From the NCBI GenBank assembly GCA_023457895.1, contig JAEXAY010000039.1, forward strand, positions 1-64,000: 64,000 nucleotides of DNA, written 5' to 3'. Made by a program: the position numbers and the translations under genes. Source of the stretch: Pseudomonadota bacterium (lineage in GTDB: Bacteria; Pseudomonadota; Alphaproteobacteria; Sphingomonadales; Sphingomonadaceae). Shown here piece by piece: positions 18,049 through 26,525 of the stretch (within the stretch, counting starts at the first letter, position 1; every line of letters begins with the position of its first letter). Under the pieces are notes generated by a model. That model searched no databases. It was not told the DNA's origin and saw only the letters and a list, made by a program, of their open reading frames with translations.

Positions 18049-18921
18049 CTAATAGACCGCCGCCGGGTTTGGCTCCCGCGGGCTGCCGAGCATCTCGCGG
18101 TGGCTCGGTTTGTCCTGACCGCGATCGGTGATACCCAGATCCTTGGCCACCTCCGCACCGATCAGCGTGTGCCCCGACAATTTTTCTCCAAGCGGCTGGG
18201 TCGCCAGCTCATAAACGATATGGCCGGTGAATTCGGGATTCTCCGCCATCGCAATGAAATCCTTATACTGCTCAGGGTTGGTTTCGGCCGCGATCTTGGC
18301 GCGTTCGGTGAGGAGCGGGCCCATCCAGATCGAAAAGACACGTACCCCGGTGCCACGGAAATCGAATTCCATATCATGCGCCAGCTTGTCCAGACCGGCC
18401 TTTTGCGCTCCATAGGCGGGGCCGTGCATATAGCAGGACGCGCCAAAGGAAGAGCCGAACGCGATGGTGCCACTGCCCTGCTTGACCATCATCTTCGCTG
18501 CGTGCCAGCTCGCGACATAGGCGCTCCGGAGGCCCACATCGAGGATCTTCATCGCGTCCAGACCCTTCTCCCAAAAGGGCAGCTTCTCGATGAGTTGGGG
18601 GTGCATATAGGTCGCATTGTTGACCAATATGTCGAGCCTTCCCTGCTCCTGCTCGATCTGGGCGAAAGCTCGCGCAACCGAGGCGTCGTCAGCATGGTCA
18701 CAGACGAGCGGGATGCCCTTCCCGCCTGCTGCCGTGACCGCCTCTGCCGTTTCGGCAACAGTGCCGGGAAGCACGGTTCCGTCCCACCCTTTGGCATCGC
18801 CCGGCCTCACCGTGCGTCCGGTGACATAGACGGTCATGCCCTCCTCCCCGAGGCCGATGGCGATACCACGACCAGCGCCGCGGCTTGCCCCGGTCACCAG
18901 AGCTATTTTGGGTTTTTCCAT
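18049..18921 (-). CDS. short-chain dehydrogenase/reductase
   Basis: NAD(P)-dependent oxidoreductase of 290 residues, slightly longer than the classical 250. The cofactor motif is TGASRGAGRG (residues 10-19); the usual NNAG is NNAT; the catalytic Ser is in FGSSFG and the Tyr-Lys pair in YGAQK. GGAGGG precedes the ATG. About 30 extra C-terminal residues end in PREPNPAAVY. Middle gene of the operon between the KshA-like Rieske oxygenase and the P450; likely oxidises or reduces a hydroxyl or keto group of the same substrate. Substrate not readable from sequence. Confidence 0.88.
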   Translation of the reverse strand: MEKPKIALVTGASRGAGRGIAIGLGEEGMTVYVTGRTVRPGDAKGWDGTVLPGTVAETAEAVTAAGGKGIPLVCDHADDASVARAFAQIEQEQGRLDILVNNATYMHPQLIEKLPFWEKGLDAMKILDVGLRSAYVASWHAAKMMVKQGSGTIAFGSSFGASCYMHGPAYGAQKAGLDKLAHDMEFDFRGTGVRVFSIWMGPLLTERAKIAAETNPEQYKDFIAMAENPEFTGHIVYELATQPLGEKLSGHTLIGAEVAKDLGITDRGQDKPSHREMLGSPREPNPAAVY

Positions 18922-19033
18922 GGTCTTCCCTCCACCTATGCGATTACAGGAGCGGCCCCGCCCTTTTCATGGATTATGGTGCTTGTTCCACACCCGGTTG
19001 CCCGCTTGCGGGCCAACACCCAAGAGACAATTC

Positions 19034-20122
19034 TCAGGCGACGTCCGCTTCGGGCCAGGGATCGCGCTGCGTTCCCTGCGTCACCATCGTACCGTTCACG
19101 CGGTTCTGGAATTCGCTGGCGCGCGCGCGCGGATTGTAGAATTGCTTGTACCAGATGCGGACCTTGTGGAATGGCCCGTCGCCCTTCACCATCATCGGAT
19201 TGATGCAGGCACGCTTGTTGCCCCAGATTTCGAAATCCTGTGCAAAAGCGGCAACACCGGCCTTGTGATAGCCCATCGCGGATTCCCGGTCGGCATCGGT
19301 CGGATTTTCGTTCGCAACCTTGACCGCAAGCCCATACCACACCTTGACCACGCCATCGTCGACGGGCGTGTGTGCGATCAGCATGAGCGAGGGATATTCG
19401 CCGACCATGATCGATTGAAGAATGCCCGGCCCCGTGTACCAGGTATCATTGGTCATCGGCTCCGCGCCCGAACCTGCCAGCGTCTTGTGACCGCCGGTCA
19501 GAACCTGCCGGACAACATGATCCTTGAACTCATTTTCGAACAGGACCATGTCGATGGTGCCATGGACCGGCTCAAGGTGCGCCTTGTCGGACATGTTATC
19601 GACGATTTCCTGCGGATGACAGGCGAGATCGCCTAGCAGTTCGGGCTGCCAGTTGACCCAGTTGGGCTGATCATAGCCCTCGAAATCCGGCACGTCATAA
19701 TCGGGCTCCCCGCCTTCGGCATCATGCCACATCCAGATGCAGCCCGCCTTCTCGACGACTTTCCACGACTTGATGCAGGCGGCCTTGGGGATCGGCGCCG
19801 GCGAATAGGGAATGTCGTTGCAGCGCCCATCCGGGCCGAAACGCCAGCCATGATAGGGGCAGCGGATATTGTCGCCCTCCATATAGCCTTCGTCCTGCAC
19901 GACATAGGAGGTCGAATTCTTGGCGAGATGCGTTCCCATGTGCGGACAATAGGCCTCGACGAGGAACGCGCGACCGCTCTGTCCGCGATAGAGCACCATG
20001 TCCTCGCCGAAATAGCGGACCGAGTGGGGTTTGCCGGGCACCACGTCGGCGCTGATACCCACCATGAACCAGCCGCGGGGATAGGTAAACTCACCCAGAC
20101 CATATTCAGCCGTCGTTGCCAT
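19034..20122 (-). CDS. KshA-like Rieske non-haem iron oxygenase
   Basis: Terminal oxygenase of 362 residues. The Rieske cluster ligands are C59-P-H61 and C88-P-Y-H91; the mononuclear iron site is N176, D179, H182 and H187 (DNMSDKAHLEPVH). The segment around residues 110-145 (IPKAACIKSWKVVEKAGCIW followed by MWHDAEGGEPDY) is very like 3-ketosteroid 9alpha-hydroxylase oxygenase subunits. It needs a reductase, which is not in the window. It is the first gene of a three-gene operon; the dyad operator at 20230-20265 lies 108 bp upstream of its start. Confidence 0.88.
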   Translation of the reverse strand: MATTAEYGLGEFTYPRGWFMVGISADVVPGKPHSVRYFGEDMVLYRGQSGRAFLVEAYCPHMGTHLAKNSTSYVVQDEGYMEGDNIRCPYHGWRFGPDGRCNDIPYSPAPIPKAACIKSWKVVEKAGCIWMWHDAEGGEPDYDVPDFEGYDQPNWVNWQPELLGDLACHPQEIVDNMSDKAHLEPVHGTIDMVLFENEFKDHVVRQVLTGGHKTLAGSGAEPMTNDTWYTGPGILQSIMVGEYPSLMLIAHTPVDDGVVKVWYGLAVKVANENPTDADRESAMGYHKAGVAAFAQDFEIWGNKRACINPMMVKGDGPFHKVRIWYKQFYNPRARASEFQNRVNGTMVTQGTQRDPWPEADVA

Positions 20123-20229
20123 CGTCCGTCATCCTATAAAAATATTTTCCGGAGGCGAGCTAATATGATTCGATGCAAAAATGCAAGGTCTACGATATAT
20201 ATTTCCGTCAAGAACCGGTATTTCTAGCG

Positions 20230-20265
20230 ATATGCGTATTTATATAGCCTATTTATTACGCAGTC
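20230..20265. promoter_or_regulatory. dyad operator, copy E (ATATGCGT-N20-ACGCAGTC)
   Basis: Cores GCGT (20234-20237) and ACGC (20258-20261) are separated by exactly 20 bp of AT-rich sequence, the same geometry as the perfect copies at 51052 and 59711. It lies in the 144-bp gap between the Lrp gene end and the Rieske oxygenase start, so it most likely controls the Rieske-SDR-P450 operon. The outer arm bases are less conserved (7 of 8 left, 5 of 8 right). Confidence 0.65.
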
Positions 20266-20266
20266 T

Positions 20267-20755
20267 TTACGACCCATTCTCGGTACTGGGATCCGCTTCG
20301 GTAATTCGCACGACACTCGAATTATATTTGACCGTCTGCACCGCGATCGAGGTTTCGACGTGATTGACCCCTTCAATCGGCAAAATGAGATTGGACGCGA
20401 CATTATGAAGCTCGTCCAGCTCGTTGAACAGGCAGATGGCAAGAATATTGAACCGGCCGAGAGTGATGAGCACGCCGTTGATTTCAGGCATAGCGGCGAT
20501 CACATCTGCCACCGGTTTGACATTATCCACGTCGACCTGCACACCGATGAAAGCGAGCCGCGTCTGGCGGTAAAGCCCAAAACTGGTGATCGCTGTGAAA
20601 CTGATCAGCTTTTCCTGCTGAAGCCGCTTGATACGGCCCCGCACCGTGCCTTCGGTAACACCCAGATCGGTTGCGATCTTGCGGTTGGAGATGCGCGCGT
20701 CCTTTGAGAGGATGCGGATGAGTTGGTGGTCGAGATCATCGAGCGGGGAATTCAT
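20267..20755 (-). CDS. Lrp/AsnC-family transcriptional regulator (second of pair)
   Basis: A 162-residue regulator. The N-terminal winged HTH spans about residues 5-60 (LDHQLIRILSKDARISNRKIA, then DLGVTEGTVRGRIKRLQ). The C-terminal RAM domain (about 68-145) would bind a small-molecule ligand and build dimers to octamers. Its ATG overlaps the stop of the upstream Lrp gene (ATGA, 20752-20755), so both are made together. The two proteins differ clearly in sequence, so they could form mixed oligomers. Candidate regulator of the dyad operators in this cluster; this link is inference. Confidence 0.88.
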   Translation of the reverse strand: MNSPLDDLDHQLIRILSKDARISNRKIATDLGVTEGTVRGRIKRLQQEKLISFTAITSFGLYRQTRLAFIGVQVDVDNVKPVADVIAAMPEINGVLITLGRFNILAICLFNELDELHNVASNLILPIEGVNHVETSIAVQTVKYNSSVVRITEADPSTENGS

Positions 20756-21234
20756 GCACCATTCTCCCGCGCTTCGATCGGCGCAACATCGAACTTGTAC
20801 TTGACCACATCCACGGCAATGGCGGGCGTGAGCGAACGCACCCCCTTTATCCCGGAAAACTTGTCGAGCAGCAATGTCTTGAGTTCGCCAAAATCGTGAA
20901 GGGCAACGAGCAGGTCGATATCATAACGGCCAGTCACCAGATGCGCTGCGAACACTTCCGGCAGATCCGCAAATTCTTCGGCGACGTCGCGGGCAGGACG
21001 CCCGTCCACCTCTACCGCGATTTCGAGCAGCACATTGTACCCATGCGCGGAAAAGTCCGACACCGCGACAACGCGCAGCTTGTCCGCATCTTCCATCCGG
21101 CGGATGCGAGCGGACACGGTTGCGGCGGTCAAGCCAAGATTTTCGGCAATCTGCTGGTTGGTTGCGCGGCCGTTTTTGCGGAGTTGTTCAACAACAGCAA
21201 GGTCGATATCATCGACTGCAAATTCCTGGGTCAT
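20752..21234 (-). CDS. Lrp/AsnC-family transcriptional regulator (first of pair)
   Basis: About 160 residues from ATG 21234; a GTG at 21249 is in frame but places the conserved DDIDLAVVEQL helix unusually far from the start. HTH at about 8-58 (RATNQQIAENLGLTAATVSA, then RIRRME), RAM ligand-binding domain at about 65-150 with the GRYDIDLLVAL core. It lies downstream of the SDR-esterase-SnoaL genes on the same strand (44-bp gap to SnoaL), so it may be co-transcribed with them and report an intermediate of the pathway. Confidence 0.87.
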   Translation of the reverse strand: MTQEFAVDDIDLAVVEQLRKNGRATNQQIAENLGLTAATVSARIRRMEDADKLRVVAVSDFSAHGYNVLLEIAVEVDGRPARDVAEEFADLPEVFAAHLVTGRYDIDLLVALHDFGELKTLLLDKFSGIKGVRSLTPAIAVDVVKYKFDVAPIEARENGA

Positions 21235-21292
21235 CAATCGGGTTTCCACGCAATCAGCTTCATTGTCACCTCAATTCCTGGACGCTCGCCCT

Positions 21293-21769
21293 TCATCGCG
21301 CAGCGAGAAATGCCGGATCCATGGCTTTGACCGGGCGGGTCTCGATCCATTCGACCTCGAGTCTGCGCCGGGCAAATTTCCATATACCTTCCTTCCGTTC
21401 ATACGCATTGTGATAGCGTATGGCCATATCGAGAAGTTCCCACTGACCGCCGGGCTGTTCGATCACATGGCTGGCGAGGCAATAGGTTTCCCCCGTTGCC
21501 CGGTCCTGTTCCCCCATTTCGAATGTCTGATTGAAAACATTGTGCATCGTCTTGACGAAGGCCTGATCGACCTGCGCTATCATGCGCCGCAAGCCCTCAT
21601 GGCCTTCAAAAACCGGGACATGATCATCCATCCCGCCGACGCGCGCATCGTCTGTAAAAAGCGCGCATAACCGGTCGGCATCACCGCGATCGACCGCCTG
21701 CGCATAATCAAAGGCGAGATCGGCAAGCTCGGCTCGTGTTACAGGATCGGGGCGGAACGACCGGGTCAT
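21293..21769 (-). CDS. SnoaL/NTF2-fold protein, possible dehydratase or isomerase
   Basis: 158 residues with an N-terminal helix and the cone-shaped NTF2 fold used by ketosteroid isomerases, scytalone dehydratase and bile-acid dehydratases. The motif DYAQAVDRGD carries Tyr and Asp five residues apart, as in all five SnoaL-like genes here, and MHNVFNQ supplies a candidate catalytic His. It overlaps the upstream esterase (ATGA 21766-21769). Function inferred from fold and neighbours; the reaction is not known. Confidence 0.75.
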   Translation of the reverse strand: MTRSFRPDPVTRAELADLAFDYAQAVDRGDADRLCALFTDDARVGGMDDHVPVFEGHEGLRRMIAQVDQAFVKTMHNVFNQTFEMGEQDRATGETYCLASHVIEQPGGQWELLDMAIRYHNAYERKEGIWKFARRRLEVEWIETRPVKAMDPAFLAAR

Positions 21770-22695
21770 GCAAGTGCAGCGCGCAGATTGGCCCCGGCGC
21801 GGTCGATCGAAATCATCGCGTCGGGAACCGCCTGGAACATGCTGACGAAACCATGGATCATTCCGGGCGCGCAGCTACGATCGACCGCGACACCGGCCCC
21901 GGCCAGCTTGCTCGCATAGGCATTGCCTTCATCTCGTAGCGGATCATATTCGGCCGTGATCACGGTTGCGGATGGCAACCCCGCGAGGTCCTGCCCCGCG
22001 ACTGCAGCCAGCGGAACGTCCGCCTCCGCCGCATCCCCAGCATATTGCTGCCAATACCATTTCATCCCGTCGGTGGTGAGGAAATAATCCCCGCCCCCAT
22101 TCGCGCTATAGGAAGGCAGGCTGAAATCCCGGCTGGTCACCGGATATATCAACAGTTGATGCCGCAGCGCGGGCCCACCTGCATCGCGTGCACGCAAGGC
22201 GACCGCCGCGGCAAGATTGCCGCCCGCACTGTCCCCCGCAACGGCAAGACGCGCGGCATCGACGCCCAGCAGATCACCATGATCCGCCGCCCAGGCGCTC
22301 GCATCATAGCAATCATCAAGCGGGGCAGGGTAAGGATGTTCAGGCGCCAGCCGGTAGGCTACAGAGAGAAGTGCCGATCCGCTGGCGCGGGCCAGCGCGC
22401 GACAGGTTCCATCATGCGTATCAAGCGTGCCGCAGACCCAGCCGCCGCCGTGAAAGAACAGTGTCAGCGGCGGGCGGTCCCCTGCCCCTTCCGGCACGTA
22501 GAGCCGTCCCGCCAGCGTCCGTCCCTCGAGCGGAATGGATATCTCTTCGACCCGCGCCATGGGGATCGGATCGCCGAAGGCCATCGGCTGGTCGTTCATC
22601 GCACGGATCTGTTCCGCCGTCGCGGTTTCATAATCGACTGGCGGAAAGCCCGCGAACATTTGCAGCACCGCCTGCACGCCCGGATTGAGTGTCAT
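21766..22695 (-). CDS. alpha/beta hydrolase of the hormone-sensitive-lipase type
   Basis: Carboxylesterase-like serine hydrolase, 309 residues, cytoplasmic. The oxyanion motif FHGGGWVCGT lies near residue 78, the nucleophile elbow is GDSAGGNLAAA (Ser near 155), the acid is in EYDPLRDEG and the catalytic His in GMIHGF near 285. The fold typically cleaves short-chain esters or lactones. In this cluster, which also has a Baeyer-Villiger monooxygenase, it could open a lactone or remove an acyl group; that is inference. Second gene of the operon starting at 23489. Confidence 0.88.
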   Translation of the reverse strand: MTLNPGVQAVLQMFAGFPPVDYETATAEQIRAMNDQPMAFGDPIPMARVEEISIPLEGRTLAGRLYVPEGAGDRPPLTLFFHGGGWVCGTLDTHDGTCRALARASGSALLSVAYRLAPEHPYPAPLDDCYDASAWAADHGDLLGVDAARLAVAGDSAGGNLAAAVALRARDAGGPALRHQLLIYPVTSRDFSLPSYSANGGGDYFLTTDGMKWYWQQYAGDAAEADVPLAAVAGQDLAGLPSATVITAEYDPLRDEGNAYASKLAGAGVAVDRSCAPGMIHGFVSMFQAVPDAMISIDRAGANLRAALA

Positions 22696-22715
22696 TGAAT
22701 AGTTCCCTTCCCGCT

Positions 22716-23489
22716 TCAGATGCCGAATCCGCCCGCGACATTGATTTGCTGACCCGTCACATAGGCTGCACGCGATGACGCAAGAAAGCTTACCGCATAG
22801 CCGATTTCTTCCGGCTGCCCCCAGCGCTTCACCGCCAGCATCCGCATCGTTTCGTTAACCCAGTTCTGAGGAAATGCACCCTTGGCCATGAGTTCATGGA
22901 ACATGCCCGCATCGATTACCCCCACCAGCACCGAATTGGCGCGAATGCCATACCGTCCCTCTTCGCGAGCGATTCCCTTGAGCCAGCTTTCATTGGCCGC
23001 CTTTGGCGCAACCGAAAGCCCGTCCTTGTCGGGCCAGCGCAGATGTCCAGCCGATCCCAGATGCACGATCGATCCGCCGCCCGCATCTCGCATATGCGGG
23101 ATCAGCGCGCGCACGGTTGCGAATAGTCCATGGACTTCGACCTCGAACGCCGTGCGCCAGTTTTCGATCGGCGTTTCGGACAGATAAAGCTGTTCGACCA
23201 GCGGACCCGCCGCCCAGACAAGCGTGTGGATGCGCCCGTGGGCTGCTGCAGCTTCCTCGACCAGAGCGGCAATGCTGGCAGCGTCGGTCACGTCACAGCG
23301 GTGCGTGGTGGCCTTGCGCCCGGCAGTAACCGCTTTGGTCGCGACCGCTTCAACCGCCTCAGCCTTGCGATTATAAACGAGCGCGACATCACTGCCATCG
23401 CCGGCCAGCACTTCGGCGACCTTGGCGCCGATCCCACCGCTTGCTCCGAGCACCAGCGCCGCGCCTTCCGGGAATAATGCGTTGCCCAT
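22716..23489 (-). CDS. SDR-family protein lacking the catalytic tyrosine
   Basis: 257 residues with a good Rossmann start (LGASGGIGAKVAEVLAG, GxxxGxG kept) and the C-terminal ASSRAAYVTGQQINVAGG of classical SDRs. The active-site YxxxK is DGLSVAPKAAN, so the Tyr is Ser, and the catalytic Ser region reads VHLGSAGH. Without Tyr ordinary hydride-transfer chemistry is doubtful; it may have changed mechanism or be non-catalytic. First gene of the operon SDR-esterase-SnoaL-Lrp-Lrp, divergent from the SDR at 23614. Confidence 0.82.
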   Translation of the reverse strand: MGNALFPEGAALVLGASGGIGAKVAEVLAGDGSDVALVYNRKAEAVEAVATKAVTAGRKATTHRCDVTDAASIAALVEEAAAAHGRIHTLVWAAGPLVEQLYLSETPIENWRTAFEVEVHGLFATVRALIPHMRDAGGGSIVHLGSAGHLRWPDKDGLSVAPKAANESWLKGIAREEGRYGIRANSVLVGVIDAGMFHELMAKGAFPQNWVNETMRMLAVKRWGQPEEIGYAVSFLASSRAAYVTGQQINVAGGFGI

Positions 23490-23537
23490 GGTCTTGTTTT
23501 CTCCGCGTTTGACGATTTATTTGTCTCCTTCGCCGAT

Positions 23538-23573
23538 GATTGCGCATTGCCGGTCAAGAATCCAGACGTTATT
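23538..23573. promoter_or_regulatory. weak dyad operator, copy F (GATTGCGC-N20-ACGTTATT)
   Basis: Lies in the 124-bp divergent gap between two SDR genes. Cores GCGC (23542-23545) and ACGT (23566-23569) keep the 20-bp spacing of the other copies, but each differs from GCGT/ACGC by one base. Listed because position and spacing match; sequence support alone would be weak. Confidence 0.35.
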
Positions 23574-23613
23574 TCATCTTTCGACAAACCAAATATCGTG
23601 GTGGAGGAATGGC

Positions 23614-24405
23614 ATGAAGAGACTCGACAATGTGGTGGCGCTCGTCACCGGCGGATCGCGCGGGATCGGTGAAGGTATCGTGCGCCGGTTCGTGGCAGAA
23701 GGCGCGCACGTGATGATCGGAGACGTGCTGGATGCGGAGGGTAGTGCCCTTGCCGCCAGTCTCGGCGAGCAAGCCGGGTTCATCCATCTCGACGTAACCC
23801 GGCGTGCCGACTGGGATGGGGCCATCGCCGCCACCGAGAAACAGTTCGGCAAGCTCAACTGCCTCGTCAACAATGCCGGCGTGCTGGTGTTCAAACGGCT
23901 CGACGATCTGAGCGAGGAAGAAATGCGCAGGATCATCGACGTCAACCTCATCGGCACGATGATCGGGACGCAGGCGGCGGTGCCCGCCATCGAACGCGCG
24001 GGCGGCGGCAGCATCGTCAACATGAGCAGCGCCGACGGCATTTCGGGCGCCAATTCGCTCACCGCCTATTGTGCGTCCAAGTTCGGGGTGCGCGGCTTCA
24101 CCAAGGCCTGCGCGCTTGAGCTTGGCCATCGCGGCATCAGGGTCAACTCGATCCATCCGGGCGGTATCCATTCGCCGATGTCCAACCCGACGAACGTGCC
24201 GCGCGATCTTTATGACCAGGGTTACTGGATTTACCCGGCGCAGAAATCGGGCGATCCCGAAGATATCGGCGCGGCGGCTGCCTATCTGGCGTCGGATGAT
24301 GCGCGCTATTGCATAGGCACCGAATTATCGGTCGATGGCGGCCTCAACGCCGGCCATTATTATATGGGCATGCCGGGCGCGCCGACCGATCCTGCAAGCC
24401 GATGA
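23614..24405 (+). CDS. SDR resembling 3alpha/20beta-hydroxysteroid dehydrogenase
   Basis: 263 residues from ATG 23614, with GGAGG six bases upstream. Motifs: TGGSRGIGEG (cofactor), LVNNAGVL, catalytic Ser in NMSSADG, YCASK, and the late HPGGIHSPM. The pattern of NAD-type Asp after strand 2 (IGDVL) suggests NAD(H). The C-terminus (GGLNAGHYYMG) is longer than average. Transcribed alone, away from the operon at 23489, and converging with the MFS gene, which ends 7 bp away. Confidence 0.87.
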   Translation: MKRLDNVVALVTGGSRGIGEGIVRRFVAEGAHVMIGDVLDAEGSALAASLGEQAGFIHLDVTRRADWDGAIAATEKQFGKLNCLVNNAGVLVFKRLDDLSEEEMRRIIDVNLIGTMIGTQAAVPAIERAGGGSIVNMSSADGISGANSLTAYCASKFGVRGFTKACALELGHRGIRVNSIHPGGIHSPMSNPTNVPRDLYDQGYWIYPAQKSGDPEDIGAAAAYLASDDARYCIGTELSVDGGLNAGHYYMGMPGAPTDPASR

Positions 24406-24411
24406 CCGGCT

Positions 24412-25683
24412 TTATGCGGCCAGGCCTTCGCGGTCGCGCTCCAGCGTCCGCACCGCCGCGAAAGCACATAGCGCACCGATAAAGCCGACCGGGAGCACCA
24501 CGCTGAGGCCGGTCTTGAGCGAAGCGGCATCGTTGCCGAGCGCTTCGCTTACCGCGCCCGCCAGCCAAGGGCCGATGAGGAAACCGATCAGGGTCGCAAC
24601 CGCAAGGAAAGTTGCCGTAGCGGTCGCGCGGAAGCGGTCGGGCAGCAGATATTGCAACGTCGCCATGATCCCGACCGACCAACCGCCGCCGAGCAGGCCG
24701 GACGGGATGGCCAGCAACTTGGCCATCGTCAGGGTCGGTGCCCAGGTCACGGCGAGAATGCATAAGGTAGCAGCGAGAAGCGCGGCGGCCGCGAGCAACA
24801 GCGGTCCGTTCATGCGCCTTTTCGCCAGACGGTTGGCCACCGCCCCGAAAATAATGGTTCCGGCAAGGCCGGAAAGACCGAAATAAACGCCGAATACTGC
24901 GCTCCCCTCCTCGGCGGGCAGCCCATAATGGCGCGCAAACAGCGCAGGTGCCCAGAAGGCAAAGGTGATGCCGGACATGGTGCCGAGGCCGAGCGTTCCG
25001 ATCATCAGGAGATAGGCAGGCGCGCGCAGCAACCGCTGCACCAGCGGCAGGAACGGTTCGCGGATATGTTGCGCCATGACGCGGGGCGGTTCGCGCACAA
25101 TCAGCCATGCCAGCACGGCAAGGAGGACGCCAACCCCGCCCATGATGAGGAAAGCATTGCGCCAGCCGTAAACCGCGCCGATTTCCGGCCCTACCTTATA
25201 ACCGGTTATCTGGCCGGCATAAACCGCAATGCCCAGCAAGGCGAAGGCGAACGCCCGTTTGTCCGGCCGGAAATAATCGGACAGCAGCGCATAGGCCGGT
25301 GCCGCAAAGGCAGCCTCCCCGATGCCCACACCGATCCGCGCCAGCGCAAGCATTTCCGCGCTCCGGGCCAGACCGGAAAGCGCGGTGAACAGGCTCCACA
25401 CCGCGCACCCGATCGCAATGATGGCGATGCGCGAACGGCTATCGGCCAGCCGCGCAATGGGTATGCCCATCAGCACATAGAAGATGATGAAGGCGGGCCC
25501 CATCAACAGCCCGATATACTGGTCGCCGACGCCGAACTCGGCCTTGATCGGTTCGACCATCCCCGCGATCAGATAGCGGTCGGCATAATTGAAGGTGTAG
25601 ATCAGCGCCAGCATCGCCAGCACAACCCAGGGATTGCTCATCCGCCGCGGCATGGCTGCCGGATTATGATCGGCTACGGGCAT
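24412..25683 (-). CDS. major facilitator superfamily transporter
   Basis: 423 residues with 12 predicted membrane helices in two halves, the family's normal length. The loop between helices 2 and 3 reads GIPIARLADSRSR, the MFS signature loop in variant form, and the first helix holds TFNYADRYL, as in the sphingomonad/spinster-like MFS group. Probably moves a pathway substrate or product across the inner membrane. Last gene of the operon amidohydrolase-Coq4-SDR-MFS; 6 bp separate it from the SDR. Confidence 0.88.
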   Translation of the reverse strand: MPVADHNPAAMPRRMSNPWVVLAMLALIYTFNYADRYLIAGMVEPIKAEFGVGDQYIGLLMGPAFIIFYVLMGIPIARLADSRSRIAIIAIGCAVWSLFTALSGLARSAEMLALARIGVGIGEAAFAAPAYALLSDYFRPDKRAFAFALLGIAVYAGQITGYKVGPEIGAVYGWRNAFLIMGGVGVLLAVLAWLIVREPPRVMAQHIREPFLPLVQRLLRAPAYLLMIGTLGLGTMSGITFAFWAPALFARHYGLPAEEGSAVFGVYFGLSGLAGTIIFGAVANRLAKRRMNGPLLLAAAALLAATLCILAVTWAPTLTMAKLLAIPSGLLGGGWSVGIMATLQYLLPDRFRATATATFLAVATLIGFLIGPWLAGAVSEALGNDAASLKTGLSVVLPVGFIGALCAFAAVRTLERDREGLAA

Positions 25684-25689
25684 CGTCGG

Positions 25690-26451
25690 TCAGTCACGCA
25701 TCTGGGTACCGCCATTGACGTGCCAGACCTGCCCGTTGACCCATTCGCCGTCTTCGGACGCCAGGAAAACGATAGCGGCGGCAATATCCTTGGGGTCGCC
25801 AAGCCGCGTGTGCGGCGTTACCGCCTTGCCGCGCTCGAGATATTCCGGCGTCAGATGCTGCATCGCCGCTTCGGTAAGGACGAGGCCGGGGCAAATGACA
25901 TTGGCCCGGATACCCTCCCGGCCCCATTTGGACGCGACATGGCGCGCGAGCGGATGGATCGCGTTTTTCGTCATCGGATAGGCGACCTGCCACGGCGCGC
26001 CTGCCGAGGCGGCACCCGAGGACGTATAGATGATCGCCCCGCTGCCACGTTCCAGCATCACTGGCAGCGCGGCCTTGGTCCCGATAAGGTGGCTGCGCAT
26101 GTTGATGCCCACCGAACGGTCGAACACGTCGAGCGAGCAATTGAGCGCATCAACATCGCCCTCGGTCCCGCCCGCAAGGTTCGAACAGAAAAAGTCGAGG
26201 CGATCATATTCTGCCACGCACGCCGCAACGATGCCGGCAGCAGACGCCGGATCGGTCGCATCAACCCGGACACCGATCGCCCTGCCGCCGGCATCGCGGA
26301 TTGAGGCCGCGACATTTTCGGCCCAGTCGCCTTCATAGTCGCCGACGACAACGCCGGCGCCTTCTTCTGCAAAACGGCGGGCCGTGGCAGCCCCAATGCC
26401 ACGGCCCGCGCCGACAATAATCCCGGCCTTGCCTTGCAGTCCCCGCATCAT
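25690..26451 (-). CDS. short-chain dehydrogenase/reductase
   Basis: 253-residue classical SDR. Cofactor motif GAGRGIGAAT; Asp after strand 2 (VVGDYEGD), suggesting NAD(H). The usual NNAG is replaced by SNLAGG. Catalytic Ser in IYTSSGA, Tyr-Lys in YPMTK. C-terminal SEDGEWVNGQVWHVNGG is canonical. It sits between the Coq4-like gene (75-bp gap) and the MFS transporter. Confidence 0.87.
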   Translation of the reverse strand: MMRGLQGKAGIIVGAGRGIGAATARRFAEEGAGVVVGDYEGDWAENVAASIRDAGGRAIGVRVDATDPASAAGIVAACVAEYDRLDFFCSNLAGGTEGDVDALNCSLDVFDRSVGINMRSHLIGTKAALPVMLERGSGAIIYTSSGAASAGAPWQVAYPMTKNAIHPLARHVASKWGREGIRANVICPGLVLTEAAMQHLTPEYLERGKAVTPHTRLGDPKDIAAAIVFLASEDGEWVNGQVWHVNGGTQMRD

Positions 26452-26525
26452 CCGCTCCCTTGTCGAGCTTGTATGTTCGATTCAGCAACGGCCGACGCGT
26501 AACGTGCAGTCCCCTTGCGCGGTGC

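Noticed and set aside
17461..19203. Long plus-strand open frame of 580 codons opposite the P450 and SDR
   Set aside because: The minus strand has full P450 and SDR motifs; the antisense frame has no recognisable domain and arises from high GC at third positions.
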